From Moorena producens 3L (GTDB lineage Bacteria; Cyanobacteriota; Cyanobacteriia; Cyanobacteriales; Coleofasciculaceae), in assembly GCF_000211815.1 (NCBI RefSeq), contig NZ_GL890969.1, forward strand, positions 95,427 to 159,426: DNA of 64,000 nucleotides. The letters are read 5' to 3'. Shown here piece after piece: positions 36,551-45,818 of this stretch (within the stretch, counting starts at the first letter, position 1; every line of letters begins with the position of its first letter). Position numbers and translations under genes: made by a program. The notes beneath the pieces are model-generated. The model made no database searches, was not told where the DNA came from, and saw only the letters and a list, made by a program, of their open reading frames with translations.

Positions 36551-37417
36551 TTAGGGTAGTACTTCTGGTGGTACTTCCAATGCAATTGCTCCGAGTAAAC
36601 CCTTACGAAAATCCCCCAATAGTTGCCGCGCTGTACGTTCGATGTTTCCCTGATAGCGATAGTCGGCTAAACCATGTAAGTAATCTTCAGCGGTCAATGG
36701 GTTTGGGTCTAGTTGGTACCGCTTTTCTAAAGAAGACTTTAATAAAAGAGTGTACTCCTTCATCTTATCTAAATCTTTCAGGAATGCAACCAGTGCTGTT
36801 GCTACCCGTTGGTTGTCGTAAGATGCTTCACCAATGTCATCACAGATAGCTAACTTGAGCGCCTGCTGCTGATTGTTTAACTTGGCAGGAATAACACCAG
36901 GAGCATCAAGTAGTTCAAGTTGGTCAGAAATACGTATCCAACGCAATTGGCGTGTCACACCGGGACGACGAGCACTCTCTACCACACGACGTCCCAAAAG
37001 TCGATTAATTAAAGCAGATTTACCGACATTGGGAAATCCAATTACCACAGCTCGGACAGGACGAGGTCGCATTCCCCGTGAGCGCCTACGTCGATTGATT
37101 TCCTCCCCAGCTGTCTGGGCTGCTTTAGCCACAGCGCGGATACCCTTACCCTGTTGAGCATTAGTGAAATAGGGGATATCCCCTTGCTTTTGAAACCACG
37201 ATTCCCAAAGTTGGCGCATCCTTGGGTCAATCATATCCACCCGGTTGATCACTAACACCCGAGTTTTATTACCCACCCACTGGTCGGTTTGAGGATGATT
37301 GGTCGAGAGGGGAATCCGAGCATCCCGCACCTCTAATACCACATCCACTCGCTTCAACTGTTCCTTGAGTTCTCGCTCGGCTTTGGCAATGTGTCCGGGA
37401 TACCACTGGATTGTCAT
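36551..37417 (-). CDS. ylqF: Ribosome biogenesis GTPase YlqF/RbgA
   Basis: 288 residues of the circularly permuted GTPase class: G4 (NRVD, 58-61) comes before G1 (GFPNVGKSALINRLLG, about 126) and G3 (DAPG, about 173). The opening IQWYPGHIAKAERELKEQLK is the family hallmark. A C-terminal helical domain binds the large ribosomal subunit, and known relatives act in late 50S assembly. It stands alone, with heptamer repeats just upstream of its start. Confidence 0.93.
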   Translation of the reverse strand: MTIQWYPGHIAKAERELKEQLKRVDVVLEVRDARIPLSTNHPQTDQWVGNKTRVLVINRVDMIDPRMRQLWESWFQKQGDIPYFTNAQQGKGIRAVAKAAQTAGEEINRRRRSRGMRPRPVRAVVIGFPNVGKSALINRLLGRRVVESARRPGVTRQLRWIRISDQLELLDAPGVIPAKLNNQQQALKLAICDDIGEASYDNQRVATALVAFLKDLDKMKEYTLLLKSSLEKRYQLDPNPLTAEDYLHGLADYRYQGNIERTARQLLGDFRKGLLGAIALEVPPEVLP

Positions 37418-37480
37418 TAGTCATTAGCCATTAGTCATTAGTCATTAGCCATTAGTCATTGGTCATTAGTCATTGGTCAT
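37413..37480. repeat. Heptamer array, GTCATTA type
   Basis: About nine GTCATTA/GCCATTA/GTCATTG heptamers directly upstream of ylqF (within its leader), followed by TTGACCATTGACAATTGACAA. Confidence 0.85.
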
Positions 37481-37558
37481 TCGTTAATTGAAAATTGACC
37501 ATTGACAATTGACAATTAACGGGCAAGCAATTTTAGTGAACCAATGACTAAGCACAAC

Positions 37559-37975
37559 TTATGGGACAATCAATACTGGGCAAGGGGACAAATTAATCAC
37601 TCGATCGGCCACGCTATTAGGTATACCTTCCTCTGTCAAGCCTGGCCCCCGAGAGCCCATCACAATTAAATTTGCCCCAATTTCGTCAGCCACATCGCAG
37701 ATCACGAAGGCAGGCTTTCCTTCCCGCTCCACGGTTTTGGCTTCAATGCCTTCCTGAGCAAATAATGCTTTGGCACCGTTAAGCAGTTCTTTTACTGCCT
37801 CAGGGGATGTCATTGCCTCGGGAGCAGCTGCTGTAGCCTGGCCAGGGTCAGGTTTTTCAACCACTGACAGCAGATATAGATTGCTGCTGTACTTTTTCAC
37901 TATGTTCCCAACAACCTCAGCAGCTTCACGGCTTTCTCGACTTGAGTCAATTGGAAATACAACGGTATTGAACAT
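37559..37975 (-). CDS. Universal stress protein (UspA family)
   Basis: 138 residues, single Usp domain: opening MFNTVVFPIDSSRESREAAE, then ANLIVMGSRGPG and the C-terminal CPVLIVP. The nucleotide loop G-x2-G-x9-G-S reads GSRGPGLTEEGIPNS, with Asn in place of the third Gly, so ATP binding may be weakened. Cytosolic, role unknown. A GGAGGAAA site precedes the start. Confidence 0.9.
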   Translation of the reverse strand: MFNTVVFPIDSSRESREAAEVVGNIVKKYSSNLYLLSVVEKPDPGQATAAAPEAMTSPEAVKELLNGAKALFAQEGIEAKTVEREGKPAFVICDVADEIGANLIVMGSRGPGLTEEGIPNSVADRVINLSPCPVLIVP

Positions 37976-38166
37976 ATCACAGATTTCCTCCAGGATCCGG
38001 ACTCCGGTAAAATGTGAACGGTCTTAACAAAAGAATACCTTTTGTCCTGGTCATTCAGCTGGTGACTTACCAGTTAATGTACAGCGAACTCTCTGAGGTC
38101 AAATCATCCGGCAACACGGCTGATAGTCAGGGATTAGCAGGCAATAGCAATTAGGAGATTAATACT

Positions 38167-39372
38167 GTGTCCAAGAAAAGTGTAGCCAATTTAAGTGAAT
38201 CAGATTTAGCCGGAAAAACGGTATTGGTCAGAGCAGACCTGAATGTACCCCTGGATGACAATGGCACCATCACCGATGATACTCGCATTCGTGCTGCTTT
38301 ACCCACTGTTCAAGATTTACTTAAGAAAGGGGCAAAGGTAATCCTGTGTAGCCACTTGGGACGACCCAAGGGACAAGTGAAGGAAAGCTTGCGTCTAACC
38401 CCCGTTGCTGAGCGTCTTTCAGAACTGCTGGGTCAACCAGTGACCATGTGTAAAGACTGTGTTGGAGACGAGGTGGCTGCCCAAGTTGGTGCTTTGGAAA
38501 ATGGTCAGGTGGCTTTACTGGAAAATCTCCGCTTCCACGCTGGAGAGGAAAAGAATGACCCAGAATTCACCAAACAGTTGGCATCCCTTGCTGATTTGTA
38601 TGTCAATGATGCTTTTGGCACAGCCCACCGGGCTCATGCCTCTACTGAGGGAGTCACCCATTACCTGAGTCCTTCTGTAGCTGGGTACTTGATTGAGAAG
38701 GAACTGCAGTATTTACAAAACGCTGTAGAAAATCCTGAAAAGCCTCTAGCTGCAATTATTGGTGGCTCTAAGGTGTCCAGTAAGATTGGGGTGATTGACA
38801 CTCTACTCGAAAAGGTCGATAAACTGCTAATTGGCGGTGGGATGATTTTTACCTTCTACAAGGCCCGTGGTATGAGTGTGGGTAAGTCCCTGGTGGAAGA
38901 CGATAAGCTGGATTTGGCGAAATCTCTAGAAGCTAAGGCAAAAGAGCGCGGTGTAGAATTGCTGTTGCCCACCGATGTGGTCATCGCAGATAATTTTGCC
39001 CCTGATGCTAATTCCCAGACTGTCAGTATTGAAGCTATTCCTGATGGCTGGATGGGTTTGGATATTGGTCCAGATTCTGTGAAGGTGTTTCAGGAGGCTT
39101 TGGCAGATTGCAAAACTGTAATCTGGAATGGTCCGATGGGAGTGTTTGAGTTTGATCAGTTCGCTAAGGGGACAGAAGCGATCGCAAACTCTATGGCTGA
39201 GCTGACCAAGACAGGTGCATCTACCATCATTGGTGGTGGTGACTCAGTAGCTGCCGTCGAAAAAGTTGGTGTTGCTGACCAAATGAGCCACATTTCCACC
39301 GGTGGTGGTGCCAGCCTTGAGTTACTCGAAGGCAAGGTTTTACCTGGAATTGCTGCTTTAAATGATGCCTAA
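38167..39372 (+). CDS. pgk: Phosphoglycerate kinase
   Basis: 401 residues from a GTG at 38167, preceded by TTAGGAG (38151-38157). The product begins SKKSVANLSESDLAGKTVLV and has RADLNVPLDD, the substrate-binding SHLGRPKG, the hinge region GGSKVSSKIGV and the nucleotide loop IIGGGDSVAAVEK. It interconverts 1,3-bisphosphoglycerate and 3-phosphoglycerate in glycolysis and, in reverse, in the Calvin cycle. Full length, single gene, with a hairpin downstream. Confidence 0.97.
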   Translation: MSKKSVANLSESDLAGKTVLVRADLNVPLDDNGTITDDTRIRAALPTVQDLLKKGAKVILCSHLGRPKGQVKESLRLTPVAERLSELLGQPVTMCKDCVGDEVAAQVGALENGQVALLENLRFHAGEEKNDPEFTKQLASLADLYVNDAFGTAHRAHASTEGVTHYLSPSVAGYLIEKELQYLQNAVENPEKPLAAIIGGSKVSSKIGVIDTLLEKVDKLLIGGGMIFTFYKARGMSVGKSLVEDDKLDLAKSLEAKAKERGVELLLPTDVVIADNFAPDANSQTVSIEAIPDGWMGLDIGPDSVKVFQEALADCKTVIWNGPMGVFEFDQFAKGTEAIANSMAELTKTGASTIIGGGDSVAAVEKVGVADQMSHISTGGGASLELLEGKVLPGIAALNDA

Positions 39373-39412
39373 CTAGAGTTTTTTAAAGCATTGTTTTAAA
39401 TCCTAGTTTTAC

Positions 39413-39441
39413 ATAGGGAGATAGCATTGCTGTCTCCCTAT
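39413..39441 (+). terminator. Hairpin downstream of pgk
   Basis: ATAGGGAGA (39413-39421) pairs perfectly with TCTCCCTAT (39433-39441) across an 11-base loop, 41 bp after the pgk stop. The T-tract after it is weak, so termination efficiency is uncertain. Confidence 0.6.
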
Positions 39442-40251
39442 TTAGCATTGTCTTGATGGGAAGATTGTTTGGTTTACGATCAATCAGCATTGGTTTTTAT
39501 GATCTATTTGGAAATCGTAAGCATTCAGCCGTCAGCCGTCAGTGGTCAGCTGATTTTATTCAAAAGCACCAATCAATAGCCTGGCTACAGGGGACCATGT
39601 CACTTATGCAGAACATTTGTACTAAATCTCTAGCCCCCTCATGGGTTTAAGCTTGCTCTGATGCTACATAGTTCATTTGTTCTGCAACTTTGACCTGCTC
39701 CCTGATTTAGGATTGCTATAGCTTTGCGAAAACAATATCAGAAACAATTTTATCGGCTGGAATTCAAAATACAAACGTACCAGTATGCTCCTGAATAGTT
39801 TTGTCAGTCAACCAGGGTTGGTATTAGTAAAACTGCTGCTGGTCTACCTTATGCATATGATAGGCAAGTGGATGACTATCGATAAAGTCCTTCACAGCTT
39901 GATTGTTGGCTGCACGGATTAAAAACCGCCCGCGATCGACACAGGGGGAGAGCGACGAACTGAAATGCTCAGAAGTTGTTGAGCAGGGTTGTGCGTACAA
40001 CTACGTTAGAGGTATCATATTTTTATTCTTTACCTTTAAATTAAATTTTGAGGAATTAATTTGCATTCGTGTTGAAAAGTTTAGATCAAGGCTAGATCTG
40101 TCAATTGGCTAGGATATCAATCTACCTAGTTTGGGCTTTCTGGGCTTGAGCCGATGCGATTGTCTAAAGGGTGCTGGGCGAAAGCCCAATCGCTCACCTC
40201 AGAAAACGATTGGCGGTGCAGAAGTTGGAGTTTTTGGGTAAGAAATTAAAA
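39442..40251. other. Long intergenic region with a possible gene fragment
   Basis: About 800 bp without an intact gene. At 39515-39575 is a dispersed repeat (GTAAGCATTCAGCCGTCAGC... TTTTATTCAAAAGCACC) also seen near 47440-47490 and, inverted, near 50000-50080. On the minus strand about 39836-39950 reads RGRFLIRAANNQAVKDFIDS then HPLAYHMHKVDQQQF and a stop, which looks like the C-terminus of a small YciI-like protein with its front missing; this is weak. Confidence 0.45.
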
Positions 40252-41283
40252 ATGGCAATTTTAATCTCTTTATTTAATCACAAGGGTGGCGTAAGCAAAA
40301 CAACTACAACTTTTAATTTGGGATGGGCTTTAACTGACATAGGGAAAAAAGTCTTGATCGTAGATGGCGATCCACAGTGTAATCTTACCGGAACAGTATT
40401 AGGCTTTAGTGGACAGTCAGATTTCGAGAGTTTTTACGAAAATAATCCAAAATCCAACTTAAGTACTTGTCTTGAACCAGCTTTTCAAGGGACACAAAAG
40501 CCACTGGAGCCAGCCAATATTATCAAAACTTCCAAAAAGAATTTATATTTGTTGGCTGGACATCTAGACTTAGCCGAAAGTGAAGCACAGTTAGCTGTTG
40601 CACTTTCAACAGGAGCCGCCATTCCTGCATTGAAAAACTTACCAGGCTCAGTTAACCACCTTATAACTATAACCGCTCACGAGAATGATATAGACATTGT
40701 CTTGATTGACATGAGTCCCAGCGTAGGCGCACTAAATCAGTGTTTTTTAATGGGTAGTAACTACTTTATTGTTCCTACTTTTCCAGATTATTTTTGCGAC
40801 CAAGCAATACTTTCACTATCTCGTGTAATACCAAAGTGGAATAAGTCAGTAGAGTTGTTTCGAGATAAAGATCTAGCATATTCTGTACCTAGCGATCCTC
40901 CTAAATTTATGGGAATTATTTACCAGCGTTTTCGTCCGCGTAGTGGTAGCCCTGCTGCTTCTTTTCAGCGATGGATAGACCGGATAAAAGTAACAGTTAA
41001 CGACCAACTCGCTCCGGCTTTATCGAAGGTGGGTATGACAATTTCTGAAGATGAATTTAAGGCTTCTAATCCAGGTGACACTCCATATAATTTAGCCAAC
41101 ATTCCCGACTTTAATTCATTAATTGCACAATCTCAAAAGCACAATGTTCCTGTATTTGCATTATCTGACATTCAAATAGAGCAGTCGGGTAAAGTCTTAG
41201 AAACTATGAAAAATAATCGTCAGAATTTCGATAATACTTTCAAGCAGCTTGCGAAAACAGTGGTTAATCTCATAAAAAGTTGA
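40252..41283 (+). CDS. ParA family ATPase
   Basis: 343 residues from the ATG at 40252 (MAILISLFNHKGGVSKTTTT); the open frame extends 27 codons upstream but without family resemblance. Deviant Walker A is KGGVSKTT, with Ser where Gly is usual; Walker A' is VLIVDGDPQCNLTG and Walker B is IVLIDMSPSVGALNQ. Such ATPases position plasmids, chromosomes or protein complexes. No parB-like partner is next to it; it stands alone between pgk and a large membrane gene on the other strand. A role in partitioning is therefore open. Confidence 0.88.
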   Translation: MAILISLFNHKGGVSKTTTTFNLGWALTDIGKKVLIVDGDPQCNLTGTVLGFSGQSDFESFYENNPKSNLSTCLEPAFQGTQKPLEPANIIKTSKKNLYLLAGHLDLAESEAQLAVALSTGAAIPALKNLPGSVNHLITITAHENDIDIVLIDMSPSVGALNQCFLMGSNYFIVPTFPDYFCDQAILSLSRVIPKWNKSVELFRDKDLAYSVPSDPPKFMGIIYQRFRPRSGSPAASFQRWIDRIKVTVNDQLAPALSKVGMTISEDEFKASNPGDTPYNLANIPDFNSLIAQSQKHNVPVFALSDIQIEQSGKVLETMKNNRQNFDNTFKQLAKTVVNLIKS

Positions 41284-41360
41284 GGTTACTGCGGCTATAG
41301 ACCTAACTTCGAGCAGTATCTGGATGAGTTGGTGTGAGGGTGCATGGCCACAGGCCCATA

Positions 41361-41402
41361 GCTGATAGCTGATAGCTGATAGCTGATAGCTGATAGCTGA
41401 TA
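41361..41402. repeat. Heptamer array, 6 x GCTGATA
   Basis: Six GCTGATA units between the ParA gene and the stop of the large membrane gene. The same unit forms the array at 47644-47692. Confidence 0.92.
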
Positions 41403-41415
41403 GCTTAAATTAAAT

Positions 41416-44400
41416 CTATTCCCAACCTTGCAATTGATTCATCCAAGCTGTAATCTGATCGCGGCGAGTTTCAAAGGTAGAGGCAATCCAGATAAACCCA
41501 ATTCCGACAAACAGCGCTACCACCCATTTATAAAATGGATAATCAAAGCTAAAAATCAGTAGTTGGTAGATCGCATTAATTAAAAATGTTCCAGTCCCAA
41601 CATAAAGAAATGCTCTTACTTTCATCGCTAATCCAGCAAAAATTAGCACTACACTAATTCCCCCAGTTAATAACCCAAGCCATTGAGCAGTCCAAAAGGA
41701 AACTAAACAAATAATACTAGTCCCGATTAACCGGAGATTGTGACGTATTTGTTTTTGGGGGGGTTCACTTAGATAGGGATCGACTTGGGCAATATAGAGT
41801 AAGGATAAACTCAAGGGGAGAACATACCAAAGAGCAGCAGTTAAGTGTAGTTGTCCAAACCAACGGAGCAACATCCAGTCAATTACTACTACACTGATAA
41901 AGGTAAACCGAATTTGCTGATTAACAATAGCGAGAATAATATAGAAAGCTGCGATAATCACCAAACTAGCTAAATTACCGCTATAGGGATTTTCTGCAAT
42001 GGCAATCAAGGGGATTAAGAAAGCAGCGATTTGCCAAGGACGTTTTGACCAACCCCAATTTTCCCAAGGTAGGAAATACAGAAAGTAAGCGACTAAGGAT
42101 GCGATCGCACCTTTCCAAGGCACTAATGGTCCGGATAACAGACGCGCCACAGGGGTATTTATCCAATACAGCCGCATCCCCCATGCTTCAGCAAAACCTA
42201 AATAAACCCAGATTTCTCCAAGCTGGCGATTGGAGCGATTCCGTCCTTGAGAAATAGCATAGATAACTAAAAACGCGCCAGTACTAAATCCCAGCATCAT
42301 CCCGGATTCAATCGACTCAGTTGTTGCTGCTATTAACAAACAACTACTCCATACCCAATGGAGATGGGAAATAACCTTTAGTTCTTTGGGGGTAAAATGT
42401 AGATATCCTTTCAGCCAAGGAGACAATACCCGATAGGCGTACATGATACTAGTCCCAAGCACTGCCATTATAATCAATCCATCCCCTTTTGCTCCTCCTC
42501 CTAACTGAGATAATTGATAAAATAACAGTTGATAGGCAGAAACCGATACCCCAAATAGCGCAAGGTAAATTAGAGGTTTAAATTCTGCAAGGCGACGCCC
42601 TACCCCAATGGCAATTGTTGCTAGGGCAAAAGAGTATAAACCAGTCCAATTGGTAAAGCTTCCCCAACTTAAGACCGGTCCTAAGCTACCGTATAGTAGG
42701 GGAATAATATGCCAGCTACTAGGTATTTTGTAGAGATTAGATCGGCGTCGCCACCAATCTCCTAAAAGTTGAGCAATTAGTCCTAATACTGTATTGGCAA
42801 CGGCTAAATTGATCAGTGGATGGTCTAATAAGCCCAGGGCTTCTGTAGTTAACAGTTCCACACTCCAACCCATCCCATAAATAGCCCAGTTGGATGGATA
42901 AGGAAAACTGCGATACGCGATCGCTCCTAAGGTCACTGCATTTACAATGAGCATAAACCATGTTGGTGACCCAAACCCAATGTAGACTATCAGAGAATAA
43001 CAAGTCAGCAGAATTAGCTGAAAAATAAACAGTGCGATCGCCCACCCATCCATTGCTTGTGCATACAGTTTTGGGAGGTTAGTTTGTTGAAGGTTAGTTT
43101 GTTGAAGGTTAGTTTGTTGAAGGTTAGTTTGTTGAAGGTTAGTTTGTTGAAGGTTGGCTTTTTGAAGGTTGGTTTGTTGATTTGAAGTTTTAAATTGTGA
43201 TTGGTTATCCTGTATCTTGCTAACACGAAGTAACCAGCTTCGCGATAACCATAAGGTTAAAATAGCGATCGCTCCAACAACCCACCAATCTTGTCCGGAC
43301 GGTTGGGGAAAGCTAGGGATGCCATCCCAAAGCAAGAATCCGATTAAGCTGATGCCGCATCCTACGGTAATTGCTGCTGATGTTAATTGCTTTAAATAGC
43401 GGGTGTTAACCAACATCAGTGCTGTAGCGGACGCTAAACTGATTAACCGCATTCCTGGTATTCCTAGGATCAGCAATTGGGATAAGATGACAGCAACTAC
43501 ACTCAACTGGATTACAAACTTGTCTTGAGGGGGTTGCCAACTGCGATAACCACGTGCTAATCCAGTCAGAGATAATGGAGTGATTAGCCACAACAGACCC
43601 CATGCTCTCAGGTAACTATCTGGGTTAATGTCGTAGGCACTATAGTTGACACACAATAATAGATAACTCAGACCAGCTAAACTTAAACCTAAGTGCCAAG
43701 CACTCTCTCGCCAGATCTTGACATAGTCAGAAGTAGCGGGCATCTTTAAACTCAAGCTCCATTCTGCTACCATCAGGGCTAATAAAATTGCTGAAAAGCC
43801 CCCTAGATGTAGGTTGGGAAAAAGATAGTTAATGGCACTGATAACGGTTGCGATCGCAGTACTGTGGGTTAGGTAGACCCTTAAGCGCAGATGAGGCTTA
43901 ATCCCTAACCTATCCCGTCGCTGAGTCACAATCCCTAAAGTTATAGCAGAATTAATACCATTAATCGTGAGTAATAGGGGATTGGAAAAACACAGAGTAG
44001 TCAGATTAACTCCTATTCCTAGAGCAATGACTTCTGCAAATTCTGCCAGATCATGTTTTTTGCGCTGATATAACCAATCTGCTAACCCAACAATTAAAAC
44101 CAGATAGGGAAACAGTACTAAACTCAACAATACATAGGGAGTTTCTTGGGAATGGGTTAACGTAGTTGCTGTTTCCAGTAGCCAGGTTTGTATTGATGGG
44201 GGAATCAATCGCCATGAAAGCCAAACCATCTGTAAACCAATGGCTAACATGGCGGCTAAATCGGAACGTCGCCAAAATTTTAGTAAACGATTGACAAATA
44301 ACCAGACCCCCAGCCCACTGACAATCATGGCTTGCCAAGGAAACTCAGCTGCTACACAAACTAACCAACCCACCACCAGCAAGCTACCCCCTAACCAAAT

Positions 44401-45543
44401 CATAGGGAGACGGGGAGACGGGGAGACCGGGAGAGATGGTGCCTGAGGCTTTTGGTATAGCCAGTAGAGAAACCAACCACACATCCCAATCGCTAACCCC
44501 AGTTGTTCAATATCGACACCTATGACAAAAATTGCTCTAAATAGCAGGATGCCGATGCCATAAACTAAGATGCGGAAGCCAGCAACATCAAAAATAATCG
44601 CTGAATTTTTCTTTCTGGATTCTATATATAAGGTAGCGATGGTGCTACCGATGCCCAAATAAACTGCTCCTATGGGAAATCCAGGGATACCCCAACCCCA
44701 GTTTAGGTAACTCAGACCTAAATAATTAATAATCGGTAAGGGGAATGATTGTTGTTGTCGTAATCGTAAAAATCCGTTCCCGTAGCCGCGACCTAAGAGT
44801 ATCGAACTTAGTACTATCGCACTTAGTGCTACTGTCGCCACTGCTACCACTAGCCAATTTAAGGGATGACGCCACAAGCCAAAGCCATCCATTGCCCAAA
44901 AATTGACTGGGATCAGCAACAGACTGACAACTCGCAAGGTTTGGGCTGTTAACGGTAAATTCCCTTGTTTCGTTGTCCAAGCACTAATCCCCCAAAAGCT
45001 CAAGGTATAGGCCAGCAATACTCCATACTGTCCAGCAGCTGGGAAATTGTCCCATTGACTAGCAGCCAGTACCCCAGAGGATACCACCACCATAAACATA
45101 CCCAGAAACAGCAACCAGCGGACACTGAATTCTGCTTGAAGGGATTGCCACATTTGAGCAATCCAGTTGGGTTTCTTAGGTTTGGGTGTCTCCGGTGCAA
45201 AGTCATTACTAGCTAAAGGTGACACTAGTTGAGGCGCTGGTTTCGCGACTGATAAAGCAGAAACCTTTGGAGTTACACTAGGTTCTGGTAAAGCACAGGT
45301 AAGATGTTCTCGACACAACCGTTTAACAAAGGTTTCCTGAAGCAAACCCAAACGTAACCAAGCATCTAATCCCTCTAAAAGAGCGGGATGGGATGCTTTA
45401 GTTTTAAATATGATGTCGATGCTAGTCTCAGAAAGTAAACCTAACTCTTGCCATAGGGCTAAAGCTTCTAACAGTTTAGACTGAGAAGTATTGGTCTTGA
45501 GGGCAATAGTGATAGAACCCTCCCGTGGCGATGACATAAGCAA
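41416..45543 (-). CDS. Giant polytopic membrane protein (DUF2157-like)
   Basis: 1375 residues. A soluble N-terminus (about 1-130) with two similar helical motifs (LEALALWQELGLLSETSID, LEGLDAWLRLGLLQETFVK) precedes a Pro-rich linker. Dozens of hydrophobic helices follow from about residue 140 to the end, beginning VRWLLFLGMFMVVVSSGVLA. The arrangement resembles cyanobacterial DUF2157-type proteins of unknown function. At about 790-830 a cytosolic or lumenal loop consists of tandem NLQQT pentapeptides created by a 15-bp DNA repeat. No transport or catalytic motif was recognised. It is convergent with the ParA gene. Confidence 0.8.
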   Translation of the reverse strand: MLMSSPREGSITIALKTNTSQSKLLEALALWQELGLLSETSIDIIFKTKASHPALLEGLDAWLRLGLLQETFVKRLCREHLTCALPEPSVTPKVSALSVAKPAPQLVSPLASNDFAPETPKPKKPNWIAQMWQSLQAEFSVRWLLFLGMFMVVVSSGVLAASQWDNFPAAGQYGVLLAYTLSFWGISAWTTKQGNLPLTAQTLRVVSLLLIPVNFWAMDGFGLWRHPLNWLVVAVATVALSAIVLSSILLGRGYGNGFLRLRQQQSFPLPIINYLGLSYLNWGWGIPGFPIGAVYLGIGSTIATLYIESRKKNSAIIFDVAGFRILVYGIGILLFRAIFVIGVDIEQLGLAIGMCGWFLYWLYQKPQAPSLPVSPSPRLPMIWLGGSLLVVGWLVCVAAEFPWQAMIVSGLGVWLFVNRLLKFWRRSDLAAMLAIGLQMVWLSWRLIPPSIQTWLLETATTLTHSQETPYVLLSLVLFPYLVLIVGLADWLYQRKKHDLAEFAEVIALGIGVNLTTLCFSNPLLLTINGINSAITLGIVTQRRDRLGIKPHLRLRVYLTHSTAIATVISAINYLFPNLHLGGFSAILLALMVAEWSLSLKMPATSDYVKIWRESAWHLGLSLAGLSYLLLCVNYSAYDINPDSYLRAWGLLWLITPLSLTGLARGYRSWQPPQDKFVIQLSVVAVILSQLLILGIPGMRLISLASATALMLVNTRYLKQLTSAAITVGCGISLIGFLLWDGIPSFPQPSGQDWWVVGAIAILTLWLSRSWLLRVSKIQDNQSQFKTSNQQTNLQKANLQQTNLQQTNLQQTNLQQTNLQQTNLPKLYAQAMDGWAIALFIFQLILLTCYSLIVYIGFGSPTWFMLIVNAVTLGAIAYRSFPYPSNWAIYGMGWSVELLTTEALGLLDHPLINLAVANTVLGLIAQLLGDWWRRRSNLYKIPSSWHIIPLLYGSLGPVLSWGSFTNWTGLYSFALATIAIGVGRRLAEFKPLIYLALFGVSVSAYQLLFYQLSQLGGGAKGDGLIIMAVLGTSIMYAYRVLSPWLKGYLHFTPKELKVISHLHWVWSSCLLIAATTESIESGMMLGFSTGAFLVIYAISQGRNRSNRQLGEIWVYLGFAEAWGMRLYWINTPVARLLSGPLVPWKGAIASLVAYFLYFLPWENWGWSKRPWQIAAFLIPLIAIAENPYSGNLASLVIIAAFYIILAIVNQQIRFTFISVVVIDWMLLRWFGQLHLTAALWYVLPLSLSLLYIAQVDPYLSEPPQKQIRHNLRLIGTSIICLVSFWTAQWLGLLTGGISVVLIFAGLAMKVRAFLYVGTGTFLINAIYQLLIFSFDYPFYKWVVALFVGIGFIWIASTFETRRDQITAWMNQLQGWE
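43081..43155 (-). repeat. In-frame 15-bp coding repeat (5 exact units)
   Basis: Five exact 15-bp units (AGTTTGTTGAAGGTT on the plus strand), flanked by diverged units to about 43185. On the coding strand they give NLQQT repeated, so copy-number change keeps the frame. Confidence 0.9.
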
Positions 45544-45818
45544 TATTCCTAGTTAAATAGGAATGCAAGGGGGGCTGATTTAGGATACAGGTAGTTACTA
45601 TTGTCCACTAAAGAGCCGGAACCTTGCTAGATACCACATTCCACCCTGTCAACTGTCACAATAGAATCTTAAGGTTGGCAGTTATGACCCTATTAAGCCT
45701 TGATTATCAGCACTATTGCACGTCTTGATCAATAGTCGTTAACATAATGCTTCCTGATTAATTATTGCGATTACCCTATACTATTTACTTAGATGTAAAG
45801 AATTGTAAATGCTGCTCA

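Noticed and set aside
36541..36849. Plus-strand frame of 102 codons opposite ylqF
   Set aside because: Antisense shadow of the well-supported GTPase gene.
39453..39650. Open frame of 65 codons after pgk
   Set aside because: Runs through a dispersed repeat (AAGCATTCAGC type) and lacks any recognised motif or ribosome site.
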